The position numbers were made by a program, and so were the translations under genes. Below the pieces are notes generated by a model. The model did no database searches and was not told the origin of the DNA. It worked only from the letters and a program-made list of their open reading frames with translations. A stretch of 64,000 nt of DNA from Phialophora verrucosa (lineage: Eukaryota > Ascomycota > Eurotiomycetes > Chaetothyriales > Herpotrichiellaceae): assembly GCA_002099365.1 (NCBI GenBank), contig MSED01000002.1, forward strand, positions 3,224,001 to 3,288,000, written 5' to 3'. Below are positions 22,701 to 32,262 of the stretch, piece by piece (the stretch's first letter is position 1; every line of letters starts with the position of its first letter).

Positions 22701-25102
22701 TTGGTTCCTATCCGAACCACTTCATGGAGACTGCAGTCTTTTCGGGACTCGGCAATGTTGCGTTCAAATACTACATGCTCTTCCAGCATCAGAGCGTCGC
22801 CGAAGAGACGACTACGCATGAACCTAGCTGGGTCCTAGGCCGGCAGCCGGGCCCCTACATCAAGCAGCCGAGCAGAAGCGTCTTCATGCACATGGGCAGG
22901 CACGTTGCGTTCTTGGGCTTGGATTGCCGGACAGAACGAAGACGCACCGAGGTCTTAAGTCTGGAGACCCTGGATACCGTTCTGGAACGATGTCGCAAAG
23001 AGCTGATCGAAGGAGAAACAAAGCACCTTATCATATTGCTAGGGGTCCCTGTTGCTTATCCTCGCCTCGTCTGGCTAGAGAACGTTCTGACCAGCCGTTT
23101 CATGGACCCTGTCAAGGCTCTCGGGAGAGCGGGGATCCTGAAAGGTGGCTTTCTCAACAAGTTCGATGGTGGTGTCGAGATACTGGACGATCTGGATGAC
23201 CATTGGACTGCGACCAACCACAAACACGAGCGCAACGAGCTGGTCAAGGACCTACAGGATCTCGCCGCGGAAAGGTCTTGCCGCGTCACGATCCTAAGTG
23301 GCGACGTCCACCTAGCCGCGATCGGCCAGTTTCACTCGAATCCAAAGCTGAAGATTCCCAAGGACAGAGACCATCGCTACATGCCGAACGTGATATCCTC
23401 GGCCATCGTGAACACGCCACCATCAGATATGTTGGCCGATATCTTGAACAAACGGAACAAGGTGCATCACCTAGACCATTACACCGACGAGAACATGATT
23501 CCCATGTTCACACATGATGTCAACGACAAGAAACGGAACAACACGCACCTCCTGCCAAGGCGTAACTGGTGTTCAATTCGAGAGTACATTCCAGGCTCTA
23601 CGCCGCCTCCTTCGCCCTCGCCTTCGTCTCCAGAGAGTGTGGGAGAACTGGAAGACGACGGAGATGCTGAGGGAGTTCCTGACCCTAGACCACGTCGCTT
23701 CTCCTTCTCGAAGGACGATGTCAACCCACGGGCGTTGTTTCGAAGACTGAGCTCAAGAAATGCGCCTCCCACATCATACCGTGACACAATGTACAGTCCA
23801 GGCCGCTCCGTATCTTACGATGGTGCGCCGCAGGACCAGAACACGTCGGGCTCTCGACAATCTTCTGGTGAATTTCATGCCCCTCCACGCCGACGCGCTT
23901 CGTCCTTTGATCACACTTCTTCCAGTACTCCTGGGCGACCGACGGGTACGTTTCAGCGTCGCCCCACGAATCTCTCTGAGAAGGCAGTGAGAAAGGGTAA
24001 CATACCCGCCATTGACGCTGAGGGTAATGAGATCGACGTCAATGACCAGGTGAATTTGGAAGGAGGGCTTGACATTATATTGAATGTGGAGGTCAATCAG
24101 AAAGATCCGTCCGGGATCACCATACCCTACAGGTTGCTCGTACCGGCTCTGTGGTACGACGGTAGCTCCGATCGTGAAAAGCTTGACGAATCCAGCAACG
24201 TTCAAAGGAAACCAACCCTCTTGAACAGATTGGTCGGACTTGGCGGTAAAAGGACCAGTCAAAAGCCATCTGAGCAGCAAGATGATGACTGGGATCAGGG
24301 GGAGAGCGAGGAGGAGGAGGATGACGCCCAAGATCGATATGCTCCGAAAGCTGGTGCTAAACCCCGGCGACGGTTCAGCCTTTTCGGCAGCCGCCGGCAA
24401 AAGAAGGAGGAATACAACAGCGACTATGATGAGGAAGGCGAGGACGAGTTGGCCGACCCTGCTCATCAAAGTCGAGAACCTCAGCAACGACAGCAGACCG
24501 ACAACGGACTTGGTTCCCACTCCGTGAATCAATCGAGACATGATGATTACCAGCTCTCACATAACTTGACTGGACCGCCCAATCACGACATGCTGTATGA
24601 CACGGAGAACCTGCCACCGTCGAGTCACAGTCTGGAGCCTGCATATCATCCAAGTGTCCGCAGATCTCTAACAATTTCAGGCCGCGGGTCACGACCGAAT
24701 CGAGGTGAGGGAGCGACTAACCACGCCGATGCGACCTATGCCAGTCCATCGCCCGGGGTACATCAGCCTACGGTAACCATGCCGCCAACGGCAAATTCGA
24801 CCGACGCTTATGCGGGCGGAAACTTCCCCCAGCGGCGCCTCAGCAAGCAGGAACGTATATTGGGCATCAACTCTACCGATCCGCAACCCATTGTTCCACC
24901 GCAGCAGCTGCGAGGCAACGGCATTATTGGCAAAGATTTCAGGCAGACGTATGACCCGCCAAGCCATCACGGTGGTGCTCAAGCACGAGGGTACTCTGGC
25001 GTGGAGGCTTACAAGGAGCCCAAGGCACGAAGAACCTTTAGTCTCAGAAAGGCACGGGACTGGTTCGATGGCAGACCGCGTGAAGAGGAATATTATGATT
25101 AA
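19790..25102 (+). CDS. Giant PhoD-like phosphatase-domain protein
   Basis: A single-exon protein of 1770 residues. Residues about 1-630 are Ser/Pro/Arg/Gln-rich and look disordered. About 640-1270 form a PhoD-like metallophosphatase domain: MIGGGDQIYND (near 888), IWDDHDIIDGFGSYP (near 962), GLDCRTER and LSGDVHLAAIG (near 1170) match the metal-binding blocks of the family. The rest is again charged and low-complexity, with an Asp/Glu run near 1505-1515 and several basic Ser-rich patches. Proteins of this architecture are common in moulds; the substrate is unknown, and phosphodiester or phosphomonoester hydrolysis is inferred from the domain. No signal peptide or membrane helix is seen, so it is probably cytosolic or peripheral. 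The start ATG has a good context and no upstream ATG in frame. Confidence 0.9.
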   Translation: MATSINPLDLYHNPALDSLVFQDNSRAKHNGASRRSSGGNGNSTVNGDGRRPLSQNLDVAGAHPLPAAPEVPRGPPISYRGFGQGQAVDSGLQRSFSQRARGRPFHQEAFADVENDFPVENVRTKQRIVSEPIRPEVSSSVSRKPALKDGLRLNTADLNGTGSTRAPRRDIQSARDPPPKEPKSAQQARRTSDTTGRHEEPVSAVSRSSAFRDEAQRRDWAPDRSPLQKLEVTLNDISKEEKRARVQEAEMLLRDREDRKARGVVSSPREGPSSKPAVSATRSSSKRERDELEAPTLEDAGLVRNLSTTQRQRLQHSTTVDSHRPDVRSLSGEGQAAFEYTISSPLQPSLTTQQRQSSRQHRRQEEPSPDQALDPPLAAPTKAVIRPQRIRSGKQREISPSGVEDEPPDASTVKAPLRTTEPQAIFVNARDNLLQHQRNASHKAALEKLTGVSAPVTAARSASRKLQKPRPEGGGGNVMSTSTMPSRIPVPSSVMTAQSGRPEHYNQVKADPKTGVPQVQQQPRTPPIGLGLHSAPIAGSPQSPPAKPVDVIRQRQRKSSVSFKEPLNNRPVDEWKEAGTARLTAVDFSTETAAPADKNKPWWEQPATSSGRRRSRSSKVSEQPKVGDPIDEKTAEFKPNLYLRCGPLLRYKGMRTQQPESGPGEEREFWRGSVLIVTQNSASSYDPAPVLRLFSQPQKLLPPPPHHVTADELQPEYVDPIAGLTKPSRTGRTLYVRPVDHLQEGKDLSQVENDDGLFESSPSPLEHSGPQGPIPFSNNRTLHTDGEKLGRYQEVAGARLYADPDRDVTFWRFNLEVELADEQQHIAYRINRGPSVGFWVPARGHTMHMMFHTCNGFSLSVNPDNFSGPDPMWRDVLNTHQTRPFHVMIGGGDQIYNDRVMLETQHFGEWTRMRNPAHKHHAPFTHEMKEELETFYLNRYAMWFSQGLFGMAAGQIPMVNIWDDHDIIDGFGSYPNHFMETAVFSGLGNVAFKYYMLFQHQSVAEETTTHEPSWVLGRQPGPYIKQPSRSVFMHMGRHVAFLGLDCRTERRRTEVLSLETLDTVLERCRKELIEGETKHLIILLGVPVAYPRLVWLENVLTSRFMDPVKALGRAGILKGGFLNKFDGGVEILDDLDDHWTATNHKHERNELVKDLQDLAAERSCRVTILSGDVHLAAIGQFHSNPKLKIPKDRDHRYMPNVISSAIVNTPPSDMLADILNKRNKVHHLDHYTDENMIPMFTHDVNDKKRNNTHLLPRRNWCSIREYIPGSTPPPSPSPSSPESVGELEDDGDAEGVPDPRPRRFSFSKDDVNPRALFRRLSSRNAPPTSYRDTMYSPGRSVSYDGAPQDQNTSGSRQSSGEFHAPPRRRASSFDHTSSSTPGRPTGTFQRRPTNLSEKAVRKGNIPAIDAEGNEIDVNDQVNLEGGLDIILNVEVNQKDPSGITIPYRLLVPALWYDGSSDREKLDESSNVQRKPTLLNRLVGLGGKRTSQKPSEQQDDDWDQGESEEEEDDAQDRYAPKAGAKPRRRFSLFGSRRQKKEEYNSDYDEEGEDELADPAHQSREPQQRQQTDNGLGSHSVNQSRHDDYQLSHNLTGPPNHDMLYDTENLPPSSHSLEPAYHPSVRRSLTISGRGSRPNRGEGATNHADATYASPSPGVHQPTVTMPPTANSTDAYAGGNFPQRRLSKQERILGINSTDPQPIVPPQQLRGNGIIGKDFRQTYDPPSHHGGAQARGYSGVEAYKEPKARRTFSLRKARDWFDGRPREEEYYD

Positions 25103-25976
25103 GAACTCAATGGTTGAACGGCCAGCAGGGCATTTGATATATGCGTACACGCGACGGGGTTGGCGGCGCTATATTTCGCCATCAGCTGCGCAGGCAGGAA
25201 GCTGGTTAACGGATTTGGGTACGGCGTGATGGATAGGACCAGCTCAGGAGCGATATTCCAACGTGGGAGCTTTTGATTTAGATTTCAACATCTGCTCTGA
25301 GAGGCGGTAATCACCTCAGGATGCAATTTTTGCCATGAGATATCGACGCCACTTCCTTCTGTATATTCGACGGCGATCGTCCTAAACTGTTGGGAACTGT
25401 AGGCTCCCTAATTGAGGGACGTCGTCTGTCCCCCACAAATAGAAAGGCTTCATGTCATGCTGGAGGTGCGAGTTGAACGTCCCTCTGACGGCGACAGCAA
25501 GTGCCTGCTTCCTTTCGATCTTGCCAATCACAAGCCACAGCACCGTCACTCGCTGTGAGCGGCAGCTCTCTGTCAGGCGACGGAGTCTCGACCGTGACCC
25601 TCGTGTACGGCTGAGTCTGCCCCTCGTTCAGTCACTCCTGACTGGCCAAGCATAGCCAATGGTAAGCATCTTGTTCAGCCAGCCCCGAACTCCGTCCTAT
25701 TGTTGCGAGTTGCAAGGCAGCCGTACTCGCATGGAGCTGAGTTGCAATGCATCACCATTGTAGGGAGTAGGCTCACGAGGGAGACATGGCGTCTTCGTCA
25801 CACGGTGTGCCTCGCCTTTTGGTCCTGTGTCGCACGAGTCCTTGTTATGGCTATAAGACAACAGGTTCGCCCTTTGCACGGGTTAGAAGGGAGCGCTCGA
25901 GACACTTCTACAAGGCTCTCAGTCGGACTACGACAAATACTGTAGTCTCCCCATCAACCTGATAACAACATCCAAT
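25103..25976. other. Intergenic region
   Basis: 874 bp between the PhoD-like stop and the DUF2235 start, both on the plus strand. No supported gene or repeat. Confidence 0.45.
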
Positions 25977-27572
25977 ATGAACCGCTCACCTGCCAGCTAT
26001 AAACGACTGATAGTGCTCTGCGATGGTACCGTTCCCCTCCACCACAGCCTTCCTGCCTACGGTTCACCCGATACTCTTGGCCTATTTTGCTCAGATACAT
26101 TTCCTCCCACGCCGTGTGAAGGCGGATGGATGGACCGAGCTGACATGTCTGTCCTTAGGCACGTGGCAGAGCATTCTGAATGTCAACACGCCCAGTCATC
26201 CCAGCAATGTTGCACGATTCGCTCGTGCCATCAGCCCAGTGGCCATCGTGGATGGCAAGGAGGTCGAGCAGATCATTTACTATCAACCGGGAGTCGGGAC
26301 CGGGCTAGGGGATTCAATCCGCGGCGGTAAGGCTCCCCTCTCCATATATCTGGCGCCTCTCGGCCACGTGTAGTCCGTGCGAGTCATGAGACGTGCCTAC
26401 TAGCCTTTCCCTTATCCGTTCGAGACTAACTCGAACTCTCGTCTTCACTAGGGGTGTACGGGGCGGGCTTGTCAGCCAACATCCGCGCCGCCTACGCGTT
26501 CCTCGCGCACAACTACGACCCCAACGGCTCGGACCCGAACGTCAAAGGCGACGAGATCTTCTTCTTCGGCTTCTCGCGCGGGGCGTATACGGCACGCTCC
26601 ATCGCCGGGCTGGTCACCAAGCTGGGCCTGCTCACGAAACGCGGCATGGACTGGTTCCCGCAAGTCTACGACGAATACTACCAGGACGCGGGCAAGAAGC
26701 CGGACTTCCAATTCTCCGAGACGCTCAAGAAGCGCATCGGCGGCGACATTGCGGAAAAGGCCAAATACGCGATCAAGGTCGTGGGCGTGTGGGACACGGT
26801 CGAGTTCCACGGCGAAGGCTGGGGCGGCGAGCAGATCGAGTTCCACAACGCCGAGCTGTCCACCAAGGTCGAGTATGCGTACCACGCGCTCTCCCTGGAC
26901 GAGCGGCGCATCCCGTACAAGCCCACGCTGTGGCAGTGGCCGCGCGACCCGGCCGACCGGTCGCGGCTCTACCAGCCCAAATCGCACGGTGGCCTCCAGG
27001 TCATGAAGCAGGCCTGGTTCTCCGGCGTGCACAGCGACATTGGCGGCGGGCGGTACGACCCGGGGGGCTCGGACATCACGCTCGCGTGGATGCTCGCGCA
27101 GTGCTCCAAGGACAAGAAGCTGGCCTTTATCGACGAGGACTCGTCGGACTGGTACCTCCTGCCGGACAAGGGCGTCACGCCGAACCCGAACACGGCGTGG
27201 ACGCGGCTGAAGCGGCCGTTCGACCCGGAGCCCAAGGCAGCAGGGGCCGGCGGCATCATCGACAGCATCACGACCAAGGTGCAGGAACTGGCCATGGACG
27301 ACCGCCGCGCCTGGCCGCTCGAGAACACGTTCGAGCGCATCCACCGCTCCATCCGCGACCGGGACTTCCGCCAGTGGCCGTGCGGCATGCTCAACGGGAA
27401 GAGCGACAATAAGCTGTGGAGTCTGGTGCACGGTGCCAAGTGGGCGGGCAAGTACTATGGCGATCTGCCTGAGTTGGAGCCCGATCCCGAGGCCGACGCC
27501 ATTGAGGATAAGTACCGCGGGAGAATTCGCGCGTTGCCGGGCTCCAAAGGGGGGCCGACGTCGAAGTTGTGA
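25977..27572 (+). CDS. DUF2235 (Tle1-like) hydrolase with C-terminal SKL
   Basis: Alpha/beta-hydrolase-like protein of the DUF2235 family, related to bacterial Tle1 phospholipases. Exons 25977-26025, 26159-26326 and 26452-27572, with introns of 133 bp (GTACCG...CTTAG) and 125 bp (GTAAGG...ACTAG); both junctions are phase 1 and rebuild LIVLCDG-TWQS and SIRGG-VYGAG. 445 residues. The nucleophile elbow GFSRGAYTARS gives Ser near residue 114; GVWDTVEF and GVHSDIGGGRYDPGG supply the usual Asp and His. No signal peptide. The last three residues are Ser-Lys-Leu followed by TGA, a canonical type 1 peroxisomal targeting signal, so a peroxisomal lipid or ester hydrolase is a reasonable inference. The third exon is distinctly GC-rich compared with exons 1 and 2. 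Convergent with the Tm-1-like gene. Confidence 0.92.
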
Positions 27573-28207
27573 GTCTACCGCCAGGATAAGGCCGCCGGCA
27601 TATATGCATGAGATGAGCATACTGGATTGTGTGGGGGCATGGTATGAGACTCGTCCTGCTCGCCTCCCACGGACGAGATACGCTCGCATACTCGTAGGGG
27701 CGAATGCTCGACGCTGCTGCCAATCCATATCATGCCAATTGAACGGGACAAGCGAATCACCCACAAAGGGCACGTTCGTGTAGTGTGCTTGATCCTTTTT
27801 TTGTTCTTCTCCTACCCGTCTAGATATACTCATCTACTCATCTACTAAGGAACGAGGACTGATTCAGTACGGAACACTACGAGTGTAATGCAGTACATAA
27901 TAAGCAGCTCATTGGGTATTTCGTTCTCGGTAACATACACAGTACATGGCAGCCTGGAATTTGATTTAATGACAATGGCGTGGTGTGGCGTGGCTGGTGA
28001 GAGACGATGCTGATATTGCCCAGCCGACACCAAGCTCTCCTTTGGGTTGTCCCTCATCTTGCTTCTCTCTTTCTCCTGTCTCTCCATCTTGGAACTCGAT
28101 TGGACTTTGGCTCTCAGGCCATTTCGTTTCTCTCCCGCCATTTCGTGTCTCTCCCGCCGATTCGTGTCTCTCCTGCCATTTCACAAATCACTCGCTCCAC
28201 CCAGCCT
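27573..28207. other. Intergenic, convergent 3' ends
   Basis: 635 bp between the stops of the DUF2235 and Tm-1-like genes. A 19-bp tandem repeat lies at its right end; otherwise nothing is seen. Confidence 0.5.
28121..28177. repeat. 19-bp tandem repeat, three copies
   Basis: Three adjacent 19-bp units starting ATTTCGTTTCTCTC, ATTTCGTGTCTCTC and GATTCGTGTCTCTC, followed by a partial fourth. They lie 31 bp beyond the Tm-1-like stop codon, so on the transcript they would be purine-rich 3' UTR repeats. Confidence 0.85.
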
Positions 28208-29590
28208 TTACGCGTCGGGGATCTCGATCTGAGAATTCTTCCTGGCCAACATGACGCTTGCGCCGTGGTCAAAGCTCCACTTCCGTCGGCGGGCGTTGGC
28301 GAGTCGATAATTCCGCTGCGTCACGCCCATGACTTCCAGGATGGCGCTGGCCACGTGGCCTGCAAACGCCTCGTCGTTGATATGCAGATCGTGCTTCTCA
28401 ACGTCGATCTTTGTGGCCTCGAGGCCTTCTTCGATGGTCTCGAAAAGCGCCTTGTCGGCTTCCGGGTCGTGGAAAGGCTGGTCGGGCGCGTCGAGCATAC
28501 TGACTCCCTTCTCCGGGAGGAGGACTCGGATCGCGCTGGGGTTGCTTGCGTGGGCCGCGAGTTTGTCCACGATGAACTGGCCGATTTTGGCATTCTCTTC
28601 CGGTGTGGTTCTCATCAGTGTCACGGCTGGATTGTGCACGAAAAGTTGGCGATCCTTGTACTTCTCCGGCACGCTGTCTTTGGGCCCAAAGTTCACCATG
28701 TCACACGCTCCGACAGAGACGACCAGAGGAATGCCTTTCTTGGCTGCAACCTCGAGACGGTCTGGTCCCGCCGAGAGAACACCGCCGAAGAGCTCATCCG
28801 GGATTTCCGTCGTGGTCAGGTCAATCACCGCATCGATTTGTCCTTCGGCGATGAGGCGTTCCATAGCACGGCCACCGGAGCCGGTCGCGTGGAAGACGTA
28901 GATTTCGTAGTCCGAGGCGTCATGGGGCGCGGAAGTCAAGATTTGGCGAACGGCATCAACGCAGGGAGTGGTGTTGCCGAACATGGTGATGGCAATTCGC
29001 TTGCCTTTTGCCTCTATGGCGGAGGTGTCCACAAGAGATTTGGCATAAGACACCGTCATTGCTGAGATGGCGGCGGCGGCATTGGACAGGATGCGCTTGA
29101 GGATGGAATTGATTCCCGCGATGTCGACCACACTGTACATCATGGTGATGTCTGTCTCCTCCACATAGTGTTTGATGTCGCCGCTGGCCATGGTCGAGAC
29201 CATCAATTTCGGGAATCCAACCGGACAGGCATGGCGCATAAAGGCCGTGGCAAGTGAAGAGCCACTGCTACCACCCGCCGAGACGATACTGTTAACGGCC
29301 GCCTTGGAAACCAGGTCTTTCACAACAGGTGTGCATAGCTCAATGGCTTTGTCGATATACTCCCCTCGAGAGAGATCTTTCAAGGTCGAGCTATGTTCTT
29401 CGAGTGGTGAGACAACCTCGCCGGCAGCAAGGCTGTCCAACCGCGTTCTCACCTTCGCCGCCGTGGTGTGACTTACATTGAGGATCTTGGTATTGCAGGT
29501 GCCCTCGGCGAGGATCTGGTCTCTCAGGTACAGGATCTCGTCGAGTTTGGTGTCAGGAGTACCGACAATAAGGACCGTGGGTTTGACCAT
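28208..29590 (-). CDS. Tm-1-like / UPF0261 family protein
   Basis: A single-exon protein of 460 residues, full length for the UPF0261 (Tm-1-like ATP-binding domain) family. It begins with VLIVGTPDTKLDEILYLRDQ, the family's N-terminal Rossmann-like strand and loop, and contains the Gly-rich SIVSAGGSSGSSLATA block and the later VFHATGSGGRAMERL block. In plants this domain is fused to a TIM-barrel domain in one protein (tomato Tm-1); here the TIM-barrel half is the next gene, divergently transcribed. Enzymatic function is not established. No targeting signal is seen; likely cytosolic. ATG 29590 is the natural start. Confidence 0.9.
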   Translation of the reverse strand: MVKPTVLIVGTPDTKLDEILYLRDQILAEGTCNTKILNVSHTTAAKVRTRLDSLAAGEVVSPLEEHSSTLKDLSRGEYIDKAIELCTPVVKDLVSKAAVNSIVSAGGSSGSSLATAFMRHACPVGFPKLMVSTMASGDIKHYVEETDITMMYSVVDIAGINSILKRILSNAAAAISAMTVSYAKSLVDTSAIEAKGKRIAITMFGNTTPCVDAVRQILTSAPHDASDYEIYVFHATGSGGRAMERLIAEGQIDAVIDLTTTEIPDELFGGVLSAGPDRLEVAAKKGIPLVVSVGACDMVNFGPKDSVPEKYKDRQLFVHNPAVTLMRTTPEENAKIGQFIVDKLAAHASNPSAIRVLLPEKGVSMLDAPDQPFHDPEADKALFETIEEGLEATKIDVEKHDLHINDEAFAGHVASAILEVMGVTQRNYRLANARRRKWSFDHGASVMLARKNSQIEIPDA

Positions 29591-29991
29591 GGCGGATCTA
29601 TACAGTATTGGTAGGGGACGTGCTCAGTGGATAGTTGGGCTCATCTCGTTACGTTGGTCAGTCGGAGAAGATTGTCGAAGCAAGCTCTTCTTAAGCTTTT
29701 GGAGCAGGTGCGACAAACGAGTTGGACGCTGTCACTGGCAACCGGGAAGCCGTGGTCTCTGGTAGGTCGAATCGAGTGTCTGCCCCTCTTTGTGTGTGGT
29801 GATGTTCGTATTGCATTTGCTTGAGGAGCGTGATCCCCGCACCTCCTCCGGATCACTCACATCCGTCGTCGTGGTCCTCAGGCGCACCATGACGTCGAGG
29901 GGAGACGACTGCCACATGTGAAAGTCCCTCCCAATCCCAGATACACACTGCAAGATACTGACTATCACACGCTACTTTGTTCGTCGTGGTC
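29591..29991. promoter_or_regulatory. Bidirectional promoter of the Tm-1-like / TIM-barrel pair
   Basis: Only 401 bp separate the two start codons, so both promoters must fit or overlap here. Joint regulation is likely. No specific factor-binding site was identified with confidence. Confidence 0.7.
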
Positions 29992-30828
29992 ATGGCGCCT
30001 CCCCGTTCTCGTGCCGAGGTCCTGGCACATCTGCGCGAGCAGGTCAAGAACGGCAAGCCCATCGTTGGAGCCGGAGCCGGTATCGGGTTGTCGGCCAAGT
30101 TCATCGAAGCAGGCGGAGGGGATCTGATCATCATATACAATTCCGGGCGCTACCGCATGGCCGGGAGGGGTTCTCTTGCCGGTCTCATGCCTTATGGCGA
30201 TGCTAATGCTGTCGTTGTTGACATGGGAAAAGAAGTTCTTCCCATCGTCAACAAAACCGGCGTGCTAGCCGGAGTTTGTGCTTCAGATCCCTTCCGCATC
30301 ATCCCAGATTTTCTTCAGCAGTTGAAGAGTATGGGATTTTGTGGCGTCCAAAATTTCCCCACGGTTGGCCTCATTGACGGAACATTTCGAGCAAACCTGG
30401 AAGAAACTGGAATGGGGTACGACAAGGAAGTGGCCATGATCGCAGAAGCCCGAAAGCTGGATCTTCTTACCACGCCGTATGCTTTCAACGTGGACGAAGC
30501 CGAGCAAATGACCCGAGCCGGAGCAGACGTGCTCGTCTGCCACATGGGTTTGACTACCTCGGGCAGTATTGGTGCAAAGACGGGGAAGTCTCTGGACGAC
30601 TGCGTCGAGTTGATCCAACAGATGAGAGACGCCGCCAACAGGATCAACCCGGACATCATCATTCTCTGTCACGGCGGCCCGATCGCCGAGCCCAAGGATG
30701 CCGACTACGTTTTGAGCCGCGTGAAGGGTATCCATGGGTTCTACGGCGCCAGTAGCATGGAGCGGTTGCCCGTCGAAGTGGCCATCACAAACACCACAAG
30801 GGAGTTCAAGGATCTAAAGATGGGTTAG
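29992..30828 (+). CDS. TIM-barrel (PEP-hydrolase-like) protein
   Basis: A 278-residue single-exon protein of the TIM-barrel family annotated as phosphoenolpyruvate-hydrolase-like or IGPS-like. Visible blocks are KPIVGAGAGIGLSAKFIEAGG, DLIIIYNSGRYRM, SLAGLMPYGDAN, VLAGVCASDPF, GFCGVQNFPTVGLIDG, ADVLVCHMGLTTSGSIGA, ILCHGGPI and HGFYGASSMERLP, following the alternating strand-helix order of one complete barrel. It corresponds to the C-terminal half of plant Tm-1. The true reaction is unknown. The frame extends a few codons upstream only from a TTG; ATG 29992 fits family length. Its divergent partner is the Tm-1-like gene, which suggests the two proteins work together. Confidence 0.9.
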   Translation: MAPPRSRAEVLAHLREQVKNGKPIVGAGAGIGLSAKFIEAGGGDLIIIYNSGRYRMAGRGSLAGLMPYGDANAVVVDMGKEVLPIVNKTGVLAGVCASDPFRIIPDFLQQLKSMGFCGVQNFPTVGLIDGTFRANLEETGMGYDKEVAMIAEARKLDLLTTPYAFNVDEAEQMTRAGADVLVCHMGLTTSGSIGAKTGKSLDDCVELIQQMRDAANRINPDIIILCHGGPIAEPKDADYVLSRVKGIHGFYGASSMERLPVEVAITNTTREFKDLKMG

Positions 30829-32262
30829 TCTCGATGAGCAGAAGGCATACAAAAGAAGACGTCGAACTCCGCGGGCTAGAAAACATGACGGGCAATCAGC
30901 CTTGCAAGCATCGAGGGTCGAGATTGGCGGGGCTGAGTGGGCAGCGATACCCCCTAGCTAAGCCGGCGAAAGGTACGATGTAACTCGTACAACCTTCAGA
31001 GGCATACTCCATAACCTTGGACGTCTCGAGCAGATCTTTAGTTTTTCTTTACTCAATCCGAATTCTAAGGACAAGCAGAGGGACGCCTTAAAGTCTAGGC
31101 CTAGCGCAACTTTCAGTGTCGGTCCTTGATCTATTTCGTAATTTGGCGAATCACTCTTGGTGCCTTAGTCTCGAGATCCGATGTGGCGCACGGCGCCAAC
31201 ACGTTGGGCAGATTGAACGGGCTCGTTGCCGTACCCGACACCCAGACAGCATCGTCGCAGGGCCGCCAGAGGTATCTGTTTTCCACCCCCAGGTCGAATT
31301 ATCACAGTGTGTGTTCTCTACTATCGCTTTCCACCCGTCTGCCTGTCTCAGCCGTCTCGTATACATGCGGAACCAGACCAACCGATCGGGGAAAATTCAA
31401 GCTCAGCCTGATCGCTTAGATTAAGCCAAGCATCGCCCCCAAGCAGCCAAGCCTGCTACCCCTGACCTTTGCGTGCTTCATTAGCGTCCCAAATCTTTCA
31501 ATCTTCGTGCTGTTGGCTTGTCACACCGGCGACTCTGAGCGCGCGAACAGAGACTGGCGAAGATCGCCCTGACTAATTTCAATTGCGCTTCTTGGTTGGG
31601 CCTTGCTGGCCTTGCACCTCGACAAGGCTGTGAATATGGTTTGCCCCGGGTCGCCGCCGCCTGGCGCTGTGTGGCCCTGCCGAGCTGGCTGGAAACCCCT
31701 TTTCAATCTGGACTGCCTTTCTCCATGCACGCTGTCCCCGTCTGCGGGAGCCATGTTCCATGTTCTTCTTGTATATCTTCTTTGGATCTAGACAAAGCAC
31801 TGTCTGCCTTGCCGGGGCCAATGACTGTCCATCTAACTGACATGCCCTCTTCCCAGCCAAGACCGACCCATCGCACGTTTAGGACAGAAGACTTTCCGTT
31901 ACACACAGCACACTACTCGGTACACTAGTTACCAAGGACAGGGGTCTATCGCACTGTCATGAGGACATTCGTATTCGGGTTCTGGCTGTTCTGCAGGACG
32001 CATCGAGGGGCATGAGGCTGACTTTGGATCCCGAGTATATCTATTTCGCGCAAACCACCGGCAAAAACTCCATTTTTGTGTCTTTCGTTTCACGCCTGTG
32101 AATTCTTCTCCCTTTGGCCTTGTGCATCCTCTTTGTCGGAGAGCGCGCTCTCGCTCGCCCGTCCTGTCGCTCGTTAGCACAATATCCTTTTGATTTCAAG
32201 TCCCTCGTTGCATTTCAGTCTTAACCTACTTCACCACCCACCTCTTTGCCAACACCGCCAAC
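30829..32262. other. Intergenic region
   Basis: 1.43 kb upstream of the Cys-rich surface-protein gene. The last 200 bp are pyrimidine-rich, typical of fungal promoters. ACTACTCGGTACAC at 31912-31925 contains the near-palindrome core. Short open frames here overlap on all strands and none is convincing. Confidence 0.45.

Noticed and set aside
26472..27833. 453-codon minus-strand frame opposite the DUF2235 gene
   Set aside because: Antisense shadow of the GC-rich third exon; the plus-strand protein has clear hydrolase motifs.
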